DNA from: Parafilimonas sp.
GTDB lineage: Bacteria; Bacteroidota; Bacteroidia; Chitinophagales; Chitinophagaceae
Length of the DNA stretch: 11,299 nucleotides
Direction: 5' to 3'
NCBI GenBank assembly: GCA_023251275.1
Contig: JAHEZC010000027.1
Span: 1 to 11,299 of the forward strand
The number at the start of each line of letters is the position of its first letter. The stretch's first letter is position 1. The notes under the pieces were generated by a model. That model worked only from the letters and a program-made list of their open reading frames with translations, searched no databases and was not told where the DNA came from. A program made the position numbers and the translations under genes. Positions 5,514 through 11,299 of the stretch are shown piece by piece.

Positions 5514-7364
5514 TTATTTTTTTGTTTTATCAGAACGCTGTTTCATTTCCTGCATTTTCTTTTGCGTTTCCATCATTTTGCTGTAGCGTTCCTGAAATTT
5601 GCTTTGTTTTTTGGGGGCTTTACGTTTTATATCTATTTGTGCCAGAATTTTTTCATGGTCAATAATGTAGTTCTGAATTACAAATTGGATACCGAGTGTG
5701 ACTATATTGGAAACGGTATAATACCAGGTAAGCGCAGATGGCAGCTTGTTAAACACAAAGAACAGAATGAAAGGAAATATATAAGGCATATACTTCATGG
5801 CAGGGTTGCTTTGATCGGGCGTCATGCTCATGTTGTAAATCGAAATAATAAAACTTGTTATGATAGCCGTTAAAGTAAAGAGGCTTATATGATCACCGAT
5901 AAGCCAGATATCGGTATGGAACCGGATAATACTGTCAAAAGAAGAAAGGTCAGGCGCCCATAGGAATGACTGACCGCGCAAGGCGATATTTGAATTAAAA
6001 AAACTATACAAAGCAAAGAATATGGGGATTTGGAGCAGAGCGGGGATACACCCTCCGAGCGGGTTTACGCCGGCTTCGCGGAAGAGCTTCATCTGCTGCA
6101 TGGCATAACCCTGTTGATCATCGCCAAATTTTTGTTTTAATGCAGCTAATTCCGGTCGTAATACTCTCATCTTGGCGCCACTTAAATAACTGCTGTAAGT
6201 CAATGGAGAAGTAACAAGGCGAATAAACAATGTCAACATCAAAATAGTCCATCCGTAATTTTTAATTATGCCCGCAAAAAAGTTAAATACAGGCATAATG
6301 ATATATTTGTTGATTGGGCGTACAAACGCATACACGTCTCTGCCCAGGTTAACCATCTTATCCATATCCGGCGCCTGTTTCTGCAGAATATGATAATCGT
6401 TGGGCCCAAAATACAATTGTAAAGGAATCGTTGCAGATTCAACTGCCGGAACCTGTAACTGCAGGTTTACACTTACATCGCTTAGTATATTGGTTGTATC
6501 AGTTCTTCTGCTCCACTTCACTTCACCGCTGCTGAAATTATTTTTAGCAACTACGGTAGTATTAAAAAACTGTTGTACAATGCTGAACCATTGCACGGGC
6601 TTTTCGAATTTTTTTTCAGTATGTGATGAGATATAGTCAAAATCATTTCCTTCCGAAAAACAGATATTGCTCATCTGCCTTTCATACGTTACGCTTCTTT
6701 CATGTTGTTGCGGATGTTCCTGCCATTGAAAATTCATCAGGCCCCTTGTGAGCAGTTTATCGGCACCGTTAAGCATAATATTCCAGTCAATCATATAATT
6801 GCCTGACTTAATAATAAACTGGTGGGTAATGCTTTCACCACTGGGTTTGGTCAGTAAAAAAGTGATTGTTTTAGTTCCGTCAGCAGTTGAATCTACTTTT
6901 GGTATGTTGAAATAAAGTGAATTTGTCATGGACGAATGATTGGGAGCAGTATTTACACTGTAGCCCATTTCATCATTATTTCCACCGGAGAGAATAACCT
7001 TTTTGTTATTGTAAGATGTGTAGTGTTTCAGTTCGATACTCTTTAACTGGCCGCCTTTATTGGTAAATATAGCTTTCAGTACATCATTCTCTACAAGAGT
7101 CAGTTCTTCTGTCCCGGTACTGGAGTTTGTAAATTCTCCCGCCATTTCTGCTTTGCCAGCGGAATCACTTTTCAGAGAGTCTGTTCTTGCCTGTATGCTG
7201 TCAAGAGGAGTTACTTTCAGTGCATTTACCCGTGCAATTGAATCCTGTTGTTTGGCCTGGTAATCTGCTGCGGCCTTCTGTTGCTTGCTGCTATACCAGA
7301 AAAAAGCAAAAAACAAAACAGCCAGCAGTATCATTCCGATAACCGTATTTTTATCCATTTTCAT
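5514..7364 (-). CDS. yidC: Membrane protein insertase YidC
   Basis: YidC inserts and folds inner-membrane proteins, alone or with SecYEG. The chain of 616 aa matches the long Gram-negative form. TM1 is at residues 8-24 (VIGMILLAVLFFAFFWY). A coiled, polar linker (25-80) leads to the periplasmic beta-sandwich domain (about 85-345). The conserved insertase core follows with TM segments near 357-390, 435-457, 490-511, 525-541 and 546-568. The core carries the invariant groove arginine (R382 in LFIRLVTSPLTYSS), the cytoplasmic helical hairpin (RPELAALKQKFGDDQQGYAMQQMKLFREAGVNP split around 403-435) and GGCIPALLQIPIFFALY. A strongly basic tail (578-616) probably touches the ribosome. ATG at 7364 or 7358 (MDKNTVIG) could be the start; both keep TM1 intact. 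It has its own promoter box at 7388-7395. Confidence 0.96.
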   Translation of the reverse strand: MKMDKNTVIGMILLAVLFFAFFWYSSKQQKAAADYQAKQQDSIARVNALKVTPLDSIQARTDSLKSDSAGKAEMAGEFTNSSTGTEELTLVENDVLKAIFTNKGGQLKSIELKHYTSYNNKKVILSGGNNDEMGYSVNTAPNHSSMTNSLYFNIPKVDSTADGTKTITFLLTKPSGESITHQFIIKSGNYMIDWNIMLNGADKLLTRGLMNFQWQEHPQQHERSVTYERQMSNICFSEGNDFDYISSHTEKKFEKPVQWFSIVQQFFNTTVVAKNNFSSGEVKWSRRTDTTNILSDVSVNLQLQVPAVESATIPLQLYFGPNDYHILQKQAPDMDKMVNLGRDVYAFVRPINKYIIMPVFNFFAGIIKNYGWTILMLTLFIRLVTSPLTYSSYLSGAKMRVLRPELAALKQKFGDDQQGYAMQQMKLFREAGVNPLGGCIPALLQIPIFFALYSFFNSNIALRGQSFLWAPDLSSFDSIIRFHTDIWLIGDHISLFTLTAIITSFIISIYNMSMTPDQSNPAMKYMPYIFPFILFFVFNKLPSALTWYYTVSNIVTLGIQFVIQNYIIDHEKILAQIDIKRKAPKKQSKFQERYSKMMETQKKMQEMKQRSDKTKK

Positions 7365-7387
7365 AAATCGCAGAAAAAATTGAGCGT

Positions 7388-7395
7388 CAAAGGTA
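7388..7395 (-). promoter_or_regulatory. yidC promoter -7 box
   Basis: TACCTTTG on the - strand is a full TAnnTTTG match. It lies 23 bases before the ATG at 7364, in the 106-base gap after the DUF4834-type gene. It shares the longer string TCCCTACCTTTG with the rpsA promoter. No clear -33 TTTG is seen at the usual distance. Confidence 0.55.
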
Positions 7396-7470
7396 GGGAT
7401 TGAACAGAGATTACAGGTATTGATTTGGAGATGCAGCTTTTATTTCAGGAGCAATTGCATGCCTGTGAAG

Positions 7471-7713
7471 TTATTTTACTTCTTCAAACTCGATATATTC
7501 ACCATCCGTATTTGCCTTGTCGGATGGCTGTGGCGTAGGATTGGCTTGCTGTTGTGTTTGTCGTTTATAATTTTCCTGTGTATGATGCATTTCATTGATT
7601 TTGCTTTTTACCTGGGATGCAGCCTTAGATACCGGAATAATCAAATCAAATACCAGTCTGTATATCAGGTATATAACAAATCCCGCAAAAAAAAGCTCTA
7701 ATAAATTTCGCAT
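7471..7713 (-). CDS. DUF4834-type small membrane protein
   Basis: This is an 80-aa protein of unknown function. The ATG at 7713 (MRNLLELFF) puts one hydrophobic helix at residues 3-25, followed by a basic/polar juxtamembrane part and a Gln/Asn/Pro-rich linker. It ends in the acidic tail GEYIEFEEVK. An N-terminal TM helix, a flexible linker and an EY[IV][DE][FY]EE[VI]K-like ending are the hallmark of the DUF4834 family found in Bacteroidota. A longer frame back to 7785 adds polar sequence across the intergenic region and would spoil this layout. It is the first gene of the - strand run, 106 bases upstream of yidC, and is divergent from rimP. Association with membrane biogenesis is suggested only by this neighbour. 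Confidence 0.75.
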   Translation of the reverse strand: MRNLLELFFAGFVIYLIYRLVFDLIIPVSKAASQVKSKINEMHHTQENYKRQTQQQANPTPQPSDKANTDGEYIEFEEVK

Positions 7714-7793
7714 AAGAATGTAAAGATACATCCTGCTAAGGTGAGCAAGGCTCCAGCCTGAATCTTTTTTACAAACGGTTAACACAATTGAAA

Positions 7794-7826
7794 TTTGGAA
7801 GCTATTGGTTAATTATCCTACATTTG
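7794..7826 (+). promoter_or_regulatory. rimP-nusA-infB operon promoter
   Basis: TTTG at 7794-7797 and TACATTTG at 7819-7826 are separated by 21 bases. This is a textbook Bacteroidota promoter (-33 TTTG, -7 TAnnTTTG). Transcription should start near 7832, leaving a leader of about 50 bases before the rimP ATG at 7882. Confidence 0.75.
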
Positions 7827-7840
7827 CAACGGAAATGGAC

Positions 7841-7876
7841 AGATGAAGGGAACGTTAATCGTTCCCTTCTCTTTTT
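7841..7876 (+). terminator. Intrinsic-terminator-like hairpin in the rimP leader
   Basis: GAAGGGAACG (7845-7854) and CGTTCCCTTC (7860-7869) form a perfect 10-bp stem with a TTAAT loop. Three more pairs (AGA with TCT) are possible beyond one bulged T. A T-rich run, TCTCTTTTTATCTT, follows directly and leads into the rimP ATG at 7882. The element lies after the promoter and before the first gene, so it can only act on this operon, as an attenuator, or on translation, as a structure next to the start codon. There is no upstream gene on the + strand for it to terminate. Confidence 0.65.
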
Positions 7877-7881
7877 ATCTT

Positions 7882-8355
7882 ATGGCAGCAGAATTGCAAA
7901 TAGTACGTATCGAAGAATTGGTCAATAAAGTTCTTCTTATTAATGAGCCGGATTTTTTTCTTGTGCAGGTAAAAATTAAACCCACCAGCAATGTAAAAGT
8001 ATTTATTGATGGGGATAAAGGTCTCACAATTGAAAAATGTGTACAGTTTAATCGAAGGCTTTATAAAATTATTGAGGAAGATGGTTTGTTTCCACAGGGC
8101 GATTTTTCGCTTGAGGTATCATCAGCCGGATTGGATGAGCCTTTGATCCTGCATAGGCAATATGATAAAAATATCGGCAGAAAAGTGTCAGTGGTTTTTA
8201 AAGATGGTGTCAGTAAGGAGGGAAAACTAATACAGGTGACTGATACGGATATTATTCTGGAATATGAAGAAGGTAAAGGCAAAAAAGCAACTGCACAACA
8301 AGCAATAATACCATTTAATAACATACAAACAACAACAGTTCAAATTCAATTTTAG
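7882..8355 (+). CDS. rimP: Ribosome maturation factor RimP
   Basis: RimP assists late maturation of the 30S subunit. The ATG at 7882 (MAAELQIVRIEELV) gives 157 aa, the family's usual size; an ATG at 7843 would place the first codon in the leader hairpin and is rejected. The N-terminal alpha/beta domain (about 1-85) holds the two family signatures: VFIDGDKGLTIEKCVQFNRR at about 40-59 and LEVSSAGLDEPL at about 77-88, where most homologues have SSPGLDRPL. The C-terminal SH3-like beta domain (about 93-157) follows, with GRKVSVVFKDG and the INNIQTT-like end. It is the first gene of the operon, 54 bases ahead of nusA, the same order as in most bacteria. Confidence 0.94.
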   Translation: MAAELQIVRIEELVNKVLLINEPDFFLVQVKIKPTSNVKVFIDGDKGLTIEKCVQFNRRLYKIIEEDGLFPQGDFSLEVSSAGLDEPLILHRQYDKNIGRKVSVVFKDGVSKEGKLIQVTDTDIILEYEEGKGKKATAQQAIIPFNNIQTTTVQIQF

Positions 8356-8409
8356 CATCCATACACATACTGATGTATCGTTTGCTGAAAGCTTTTAAAA
8401 ATTCAGGTT

Positions 8410-9657
8410 ATGGCAAGTATTAATTTAATTGAAGCATTCCAGGAATTTAAAGACGCAGAAAATATTGACCGTCCCACGATGATGAAAGTGGTGGAAGATG
8501 TTTTTAAAACATTGCTTCGCAAGAAATACAGCAGTGATGAAAATTTTGATGTAATAGTAAATGCAGAAAAAGGCGATCTGGAGATTATCCGCCGCCGGAT
8601 GATTGTGGAGGATGGAGAAGTCATGGATCCGCTTGCTGAAATCGCCTATAGTGATGCTGTCAAGATTGAGCCTGATTTTGAAGTTGGGGAAGAACTGTAT
8701 GAGGAAGTGGATATTCTCGATTTTGGTCGCCGCGCTATTCTTGCCGCAAAGCAAACCCTCGCAAGCCGGATAAGCGATTTGAAGAAAAATGTGTTGGTAA
8801 AGAAATATGGAGACAGGATCGGTGAAATCATCAGCTCGGAAGTGTACCAGGTCTGGAAAAAGGAAGTGCTGCTGCTTGATGAAGATAGCAACGAATTAAT
8901 TCTTCCAAAGAGCGAGCAAATTCCGCAGGATTATTTCAAGAAGGGTGAAACTATACGTGCTGTGGTTAAAAAAGTGGATTTGAAAAATAATTCGCCTGTT
9001 ATTATTCTAAGCCGTACCAGCCCGGATTTTCTGGCTAAATTACTGGAGATTGAAGTCCCGGAAATATTCGATGGATTAATTACTATCCGTAAAATTGTGC
9101 GTGAGCCCGGTGAAAGGGCCAAAGTTGCGGTAGAAAGCTTTGATGACAGGATTGATCCCGTGGGAGCCTGTGTGGGTATGAAAGGCAGCCGCATTCATGG
9201 TATTGTTCGTGAGCTCAAAAACGAAAATATTGATGTAATTAACTGGACTAATAATATCCAGTTACTTATACAACGTTCATTAACTCCATCGAAGATCAGT
9301 TATATGGAAATAGACAACGAAAATAAACATGCAGACGTATATCTGAAGGCAGACCAGGTTTCGCTCGCTATTGGTCGTCGTGGTGTAAATATTAAGTTAG
9401 CCTGTGAATTGACAGGATACGATATTGATGTATTCAGGGAAAGTGAAGGTGAGATTGAGGAGTTTGATATTGATCTCGAAGAATTTGCCGATGAAATTGA
9501 ACCATGGATTATTGATGAACTCAGGCGTGTAGGCTGTGATACTGCGAGAAGCGTGCTTGACCTCACAGCGGATGAACTGGAAAGAAGAACTGACCTGGAA
9601 AGAGAAACAATAGATGAGTTGAGAAGAATATTGCAGGAAGAATTCGACAGAGGGTAA
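8410..9657 (+). CDS. nusA: Transcription termination/antitermination factor NusA
   Basis: NusA binds RNA polymerase and controls pausing, intrinsic termination and antitermination. The protein is 415 aa, starting at ATG 8410. Domains in order: the RNA-polymerase-binding N-terminal domain (about 1-125), S1 (about 136-202, GEIISSEVYQVWKKEVLLL), KH1 (about 205-275) with the GxxG loop G256-M-K-G259, and KH2 (about 280-345) with G322-R-R-G325. After an acidic linker (about 345-365) comes one helix-hairpin-helix domain (366-412, WIIDELRRVGCDTARSVLDL). This is shorter than E. coli NusA, which has two such acidic repeats. The TAA stop is followed directly by an ATG in the same frame. In E. coli the equivalent operon is under feedback from NusA; the hairpin upstream of rimP could serve a similar loop, which is inference. 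Confidence 0.95.
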   Translation: MASINLIEAFQEFKDAENIDRPTMMKVVEDVFKTLLRKKYSSDENFDVIVNAEKGDLEIIRRRMIVEDGEVMDPLAEIAYSDAVKIEPDFEVGEELYEEVDILDFGRRAILAAKQTLASRISDLKKNVLVKKYGDRIGEIISSEVYQVWKKEVLLLDEDSNELILPKSEQIPQDYFKKGETIRAVVKKVDLKNNSPVIILSRTSPDFLAKLLEIEVPEIFDGLITIRKIVREPGERAKVAVESFDDRIDPVGACVGMKGSRIHGIVRELKNENIDVINWTNNIQLLIQRSLTPSKISYMEIDNENKHADVYLKADQVSLAIGRRGVNIKLACELTGYDIDVFRESEGEIEEFDIDLEEFADEIEPWIIDELRRVGCDTARSVLDLTADELERRTDLERETIDELRRILQEEFDRG

Positions 9658-9840
9658 ATGCTGAAAACGGAATTGGCAAAAGCCATAAGTCTTTTGAAAT
9701 TTTTAGGCTTGAAGGTTTACGATAATCTTTTTAAGGAAAGTAAAAAGCAAATAAGTGTTGTCTTTAATAAATCTTCTATACAGCACTTATTGATGATAAT
9801 CAGGGTACCGGGCATCGGTGCAAACAATAAAAAAAACTGA
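9658..9840 (+). CDS. Possible 60-aa protein between nusA and infB
   Basis: I do not recognise this frame. The ATG at 9658 follows the nusA TAA without any gap, and the TGA at 9838-9840 abuts the infB ATG. All three genes are in the same frame, so the 183-base spacer is open from end to end. The predicted peptide is basic, with about ten Lys (AKAISLLKFLGLK, ESKKQISVVFNK), has one amphipathic stretch and no cysteine. Against a real gene, the segment holds two hairpins and a run of A before infB, and the product matches no family I know. It could be a small protein, a structured spacer, or a device for coupled re-initiation between nusA and infB. Confidence 0.35.
   Translation: MLKTELAKAISLLKFLGLKVYDNLFKESKKQISVVFNKSSIQHLLMIIRVPGIGANNKKN
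9750..9791 (+). other. Intercistronic hairpin between nusA and infB
   Basis: AATAAGTGTTGT (9750-9761) and ACAGCACTTATT (9780-9791) form a 12-bp stem with one G-U pair and an 18-base AT-rich loop. There is no T tract afterwards, so it is not an intrinsic terminator. It could be an RNA processing or stability element within the operon transcript. Confidence 0.45.
9805..9821 (+). other. Short GC-rich hairpin just upstream of infB
   Basis: GTACCG (9805-9810) and CGGTGC (9816-9821) pair over 6 bp, one of them G-U, around a GGCAT loop. It lies 19 bases before the infB ATG and is followed by an A-rich run, the usual unstructured ribosome landing region in Bacteroidota. It could keep the infB start exposed; that role is inferred. 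Confidence 0.3.
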
Positions 9841-11299
9841 ATGATAGAAACCAAATTACCAAGATTGCTGGCAGCAGCCAAGGAATTTAATATAGGGCAG
9901 GATACGCTTGTAGAATTCCTTGCCGCTAAAGGATTTGGCCGGGATGAACTGAAACCCACAGCTAAGCTTACAGAGGACATGTACAAAGCTTTGCAACTTG
10001 AATTTCAGAGCGATAAAGTAGCAAAGAACAAAGCCGACCTGATAGAAATTCCCAAAAGTCAGCAAACTGAAAGGAGGAAAAAGGACGAAGAAGAAATTAG
10101 TTTCAGAAAAGAAAGGGAAGAAACGAAACCATTTATAAAAGAGGAGACTAAATCTGAAACGCTGATACATGAAGTTAAAGAAACTGTTGTTCCGGAAATA
10201 AAGCAGGAGCAACCCGAAGAACCGGAGAAAATAAAAATTGACGCCCCTGAAATTGAAGTGCCGAAAGTTCTTGATAAGATTGACCTCGATGCAATAGATT
10301 CATCCGTCAGGCCGAAAAAAATTGCTAAGAAAAAAGAAGATACAGAAAAACTACCTGCTGAAAAGTCGCCATCAACTGAGACAATTGATGAGACCCCGAA
10401 AGTTATAGCTGAAGAAATACCGGAAAAGTCTGACGGGGACGAAGAAACTTCACCTCTTATCATTGAAAACATCAAAGCGGAGAAAATAGAGGGCCCAAAA
10501 ATTTTAGGGAAAATAGAGCTGCCTGTTGATAGTGATACAAGACCCAAGCCTGTCCCTCGTGAAGAAAAACGAAAGAGACGACGAATTCCTGTTGATAAAA
10601 AAGGCGGTGGTGACAATCAGCAACAAGGCGGCTTTAATCGCGATAACAGAGGACAGGGGCAAACCAGCCAAAACAGGAGCTTTCACCGCGATGACAGAAG
10701 AGGAGGCGGTATTGACAGAAGAGGCAGCACTACGGATAGACGTAGCGGCCCAGGAGACCGGAGAGGTGCTACAGGAGCTAGTAAAAGCAAAGAGCAGCAC
10801 AAGGAAGAGAAGGAAATTGATCAGAAAGAAATCCAGGAAAAGATTCGTGAAACCCAGGCCAAACTTACAGGCGCATCCGGCCGGGGGAAAAGTCTGAAAG
10901 CCAAATACCGCCGGGAGAAACGGCATGAAATTGCAGAAACTCATGGTGAAACAAATGAAACTAACAGGTTGCAGGTCACGGAATTTGTAACGGTCAGCGA
11001 GTTAGCTAATTTAATGAATGTAAGTTTCACTGAGGTGATAAGTAAGTGTATGAGCCTGGGTATAATGGTTTCTATTAATCAGCGCCTGGATGCTGAAGTA
11101 ATTGAATTGGTTGCCGGTGAATTTGGCTACGAAGTAGAATTCATCGGTGTAGATGATGTAGAAGAAGAAGAGTTGGAAGATATAGAAGATGATGAAGAAG
11201 ATTTAAAGCCGCGTGCTCCTATTGTGACTATTATGGGACATGTGGATCACGGGAAAACCTCGTTGCTCGATTATATCCGAAGCGCCAATGTAGTTGCAG
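9841..11299 (+). CDS. infB: Translation initiation factor IF-2 (3' end cut by window)
   Basis: IF-2 is the GTPase that places initiator tRNA on the 30S subunit. The window holds 486 codons from the ATG at 9841 and then ends. An IF2_N domain is at residues 1-50 ([22 protein letters not shown]). A long disordered linker rich in Lys/Glu/Pro follows (about 65-245), then a basic Gly/Arg/Gln-rich part (about 245-320) with a DRR heptad repeat. A charged helix (about 322-375) and a second IF2_N-like domain (about 381-433, [18 protein letters not shown]) come next, and then an acidic run (about 437-457). The G domain starts at about 461 with the G1 P-loop GHVDHGKT at 466-473. The remaining G domain and the C-terminal tRNA-binding domains lie beyond the window. 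The order rimP-nusA-infB is the conserved bacterial one. Confidence 0.95.
   Translation, partial: MIETKLPRLLAAAKEFNIGQDTLVEFLAAKGFGRDELKPTAKLTEDMYKALQLEFQSDKVAKNKADLIEIPKSQQTERRKKDEEEISFRKEREETKPFIKEETKSETLIHEVKETVVPEIKQEQPEEPEKIKIDAPEIEVPKVLDKIDLDAIDSSVRPKKIAKKKEDTEKLPAEKSPSTETIDETPKVIAEEIPEKSDGDEETSPLIIENIKAEKIEGPKILGKIELPVDSDTRPKPVPREEKRKRRRIPVDKKGGGDNQQQGGFNRDNRGQGQTSQNRSFHRDDRRGGGIDRRGSTTDRRSGPGDRRGATGASKSKEQHKEEKEIDQKEIQEKIRETQAKLTGASGRGKSLKAKYRREKRHEIAETHGETNETNRLQVTEFVTVSELANLMNVSFTEVISKCMSLGIMVSINQRLDAEVIELVAGEFGYEVEFIGVDDVEEEELEDIEDDEEDLKPRAPIVTIMGHVDHGKTSLLDYIRSANVVA
10693..10776 (+). repeat. Four 7-residue DRR repeats within infB
   Basis: Residues 285-312 of IF-2 consist of four successive units that each start with Asp-Arg-Arg at exact 7-residue spacing (285, 292, 299, 306), as [21 protein letters not shown] and DRRGATG. 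The 21-base DNA units are clearly diverged, so it is an old or selected repeat rather than a fresh slippage product. It is basic and Gly-rich, like RGG-type RNA-binding stretches. Confidence 0.7.

Noticed and set aside
7721..7728. TATCTTTA on the - strand as a promoter for the DUF4834-type gene
   Set aside because: It has one mismatch to the consensus and lies only 7 bases from the ATG, which would leave no leader.
10059..10944. Long Ser/Phe-rich - strand frames and a + strand frame inside infB
   Set aside because: They are antisense or out-of-frame readings of the repetitive Lys/Glu/Arg-rich IF-2 linker, which gives long open frames by base composition.

Overview
The window looks like a stretch of Bacteroidota chromosome, most likely from the Chitinophagaceae/Sphingobacteriia side of the phylum. 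Start codons lack Shine-Dalgarno sequences, and at least three promoters carry the Bacteroidota -7 box TAnnTTTG. The gene content also fits: a DUF4834-type small membrane protein, a ribosomal protein S1 with an Ala/Glu/Pro-rich extension, a YidC with a large periplasmic domain, and an RHS (YD-repeat) fragment of Bacteroidota type. Taxonomy below phylum is inference.

Layout. Positions 1-2102 hold two small SRPBCC (START-like) proteins on the + strand. Between them, on the - strand, lies a lipoprotein with two tandem NlpE-like halves. Positions 2103-2858 are a 756-base gap without an intact gene. It contains the remnant of an RHS gene, two pairs of direct repeats flanking it, and three strong inverted repeats, the last of which is a likely terminator for rpsA. 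Positions 2859-7713 are a - strand run of rpsA, a two-CBS-domain protein, yidC and a DUF4834-type protein; rpsA and yidC have their own promoter boxes. Positions 7714-7881 are a divergent control region. Positions 7882-11299 hold the + strand rimP-nusA-infB operon, with infB cut by the window end.

How the genes fit together. Most of the window serves gene expression: RimP matures the 30S subunit, NusA controls elongation and termination, IF-2 places initiator tRNA, S1 binds mRNA on the 30S subunit, and YidC inserts membrane proteins coming off the ribosome. The best leads are regulatory. An intrinsic-terminator-like hairpin sits between the rimP promoter and the rimP start codon. A 183-base segment between nusA and infB reads as an open frame and abuts both genes in the same frame. 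The very short rpsA leader can form two mutually exclusive hairpins. I see no CRISPR array, tRNA, rRNA, intact transposase or recognisable new defence system.
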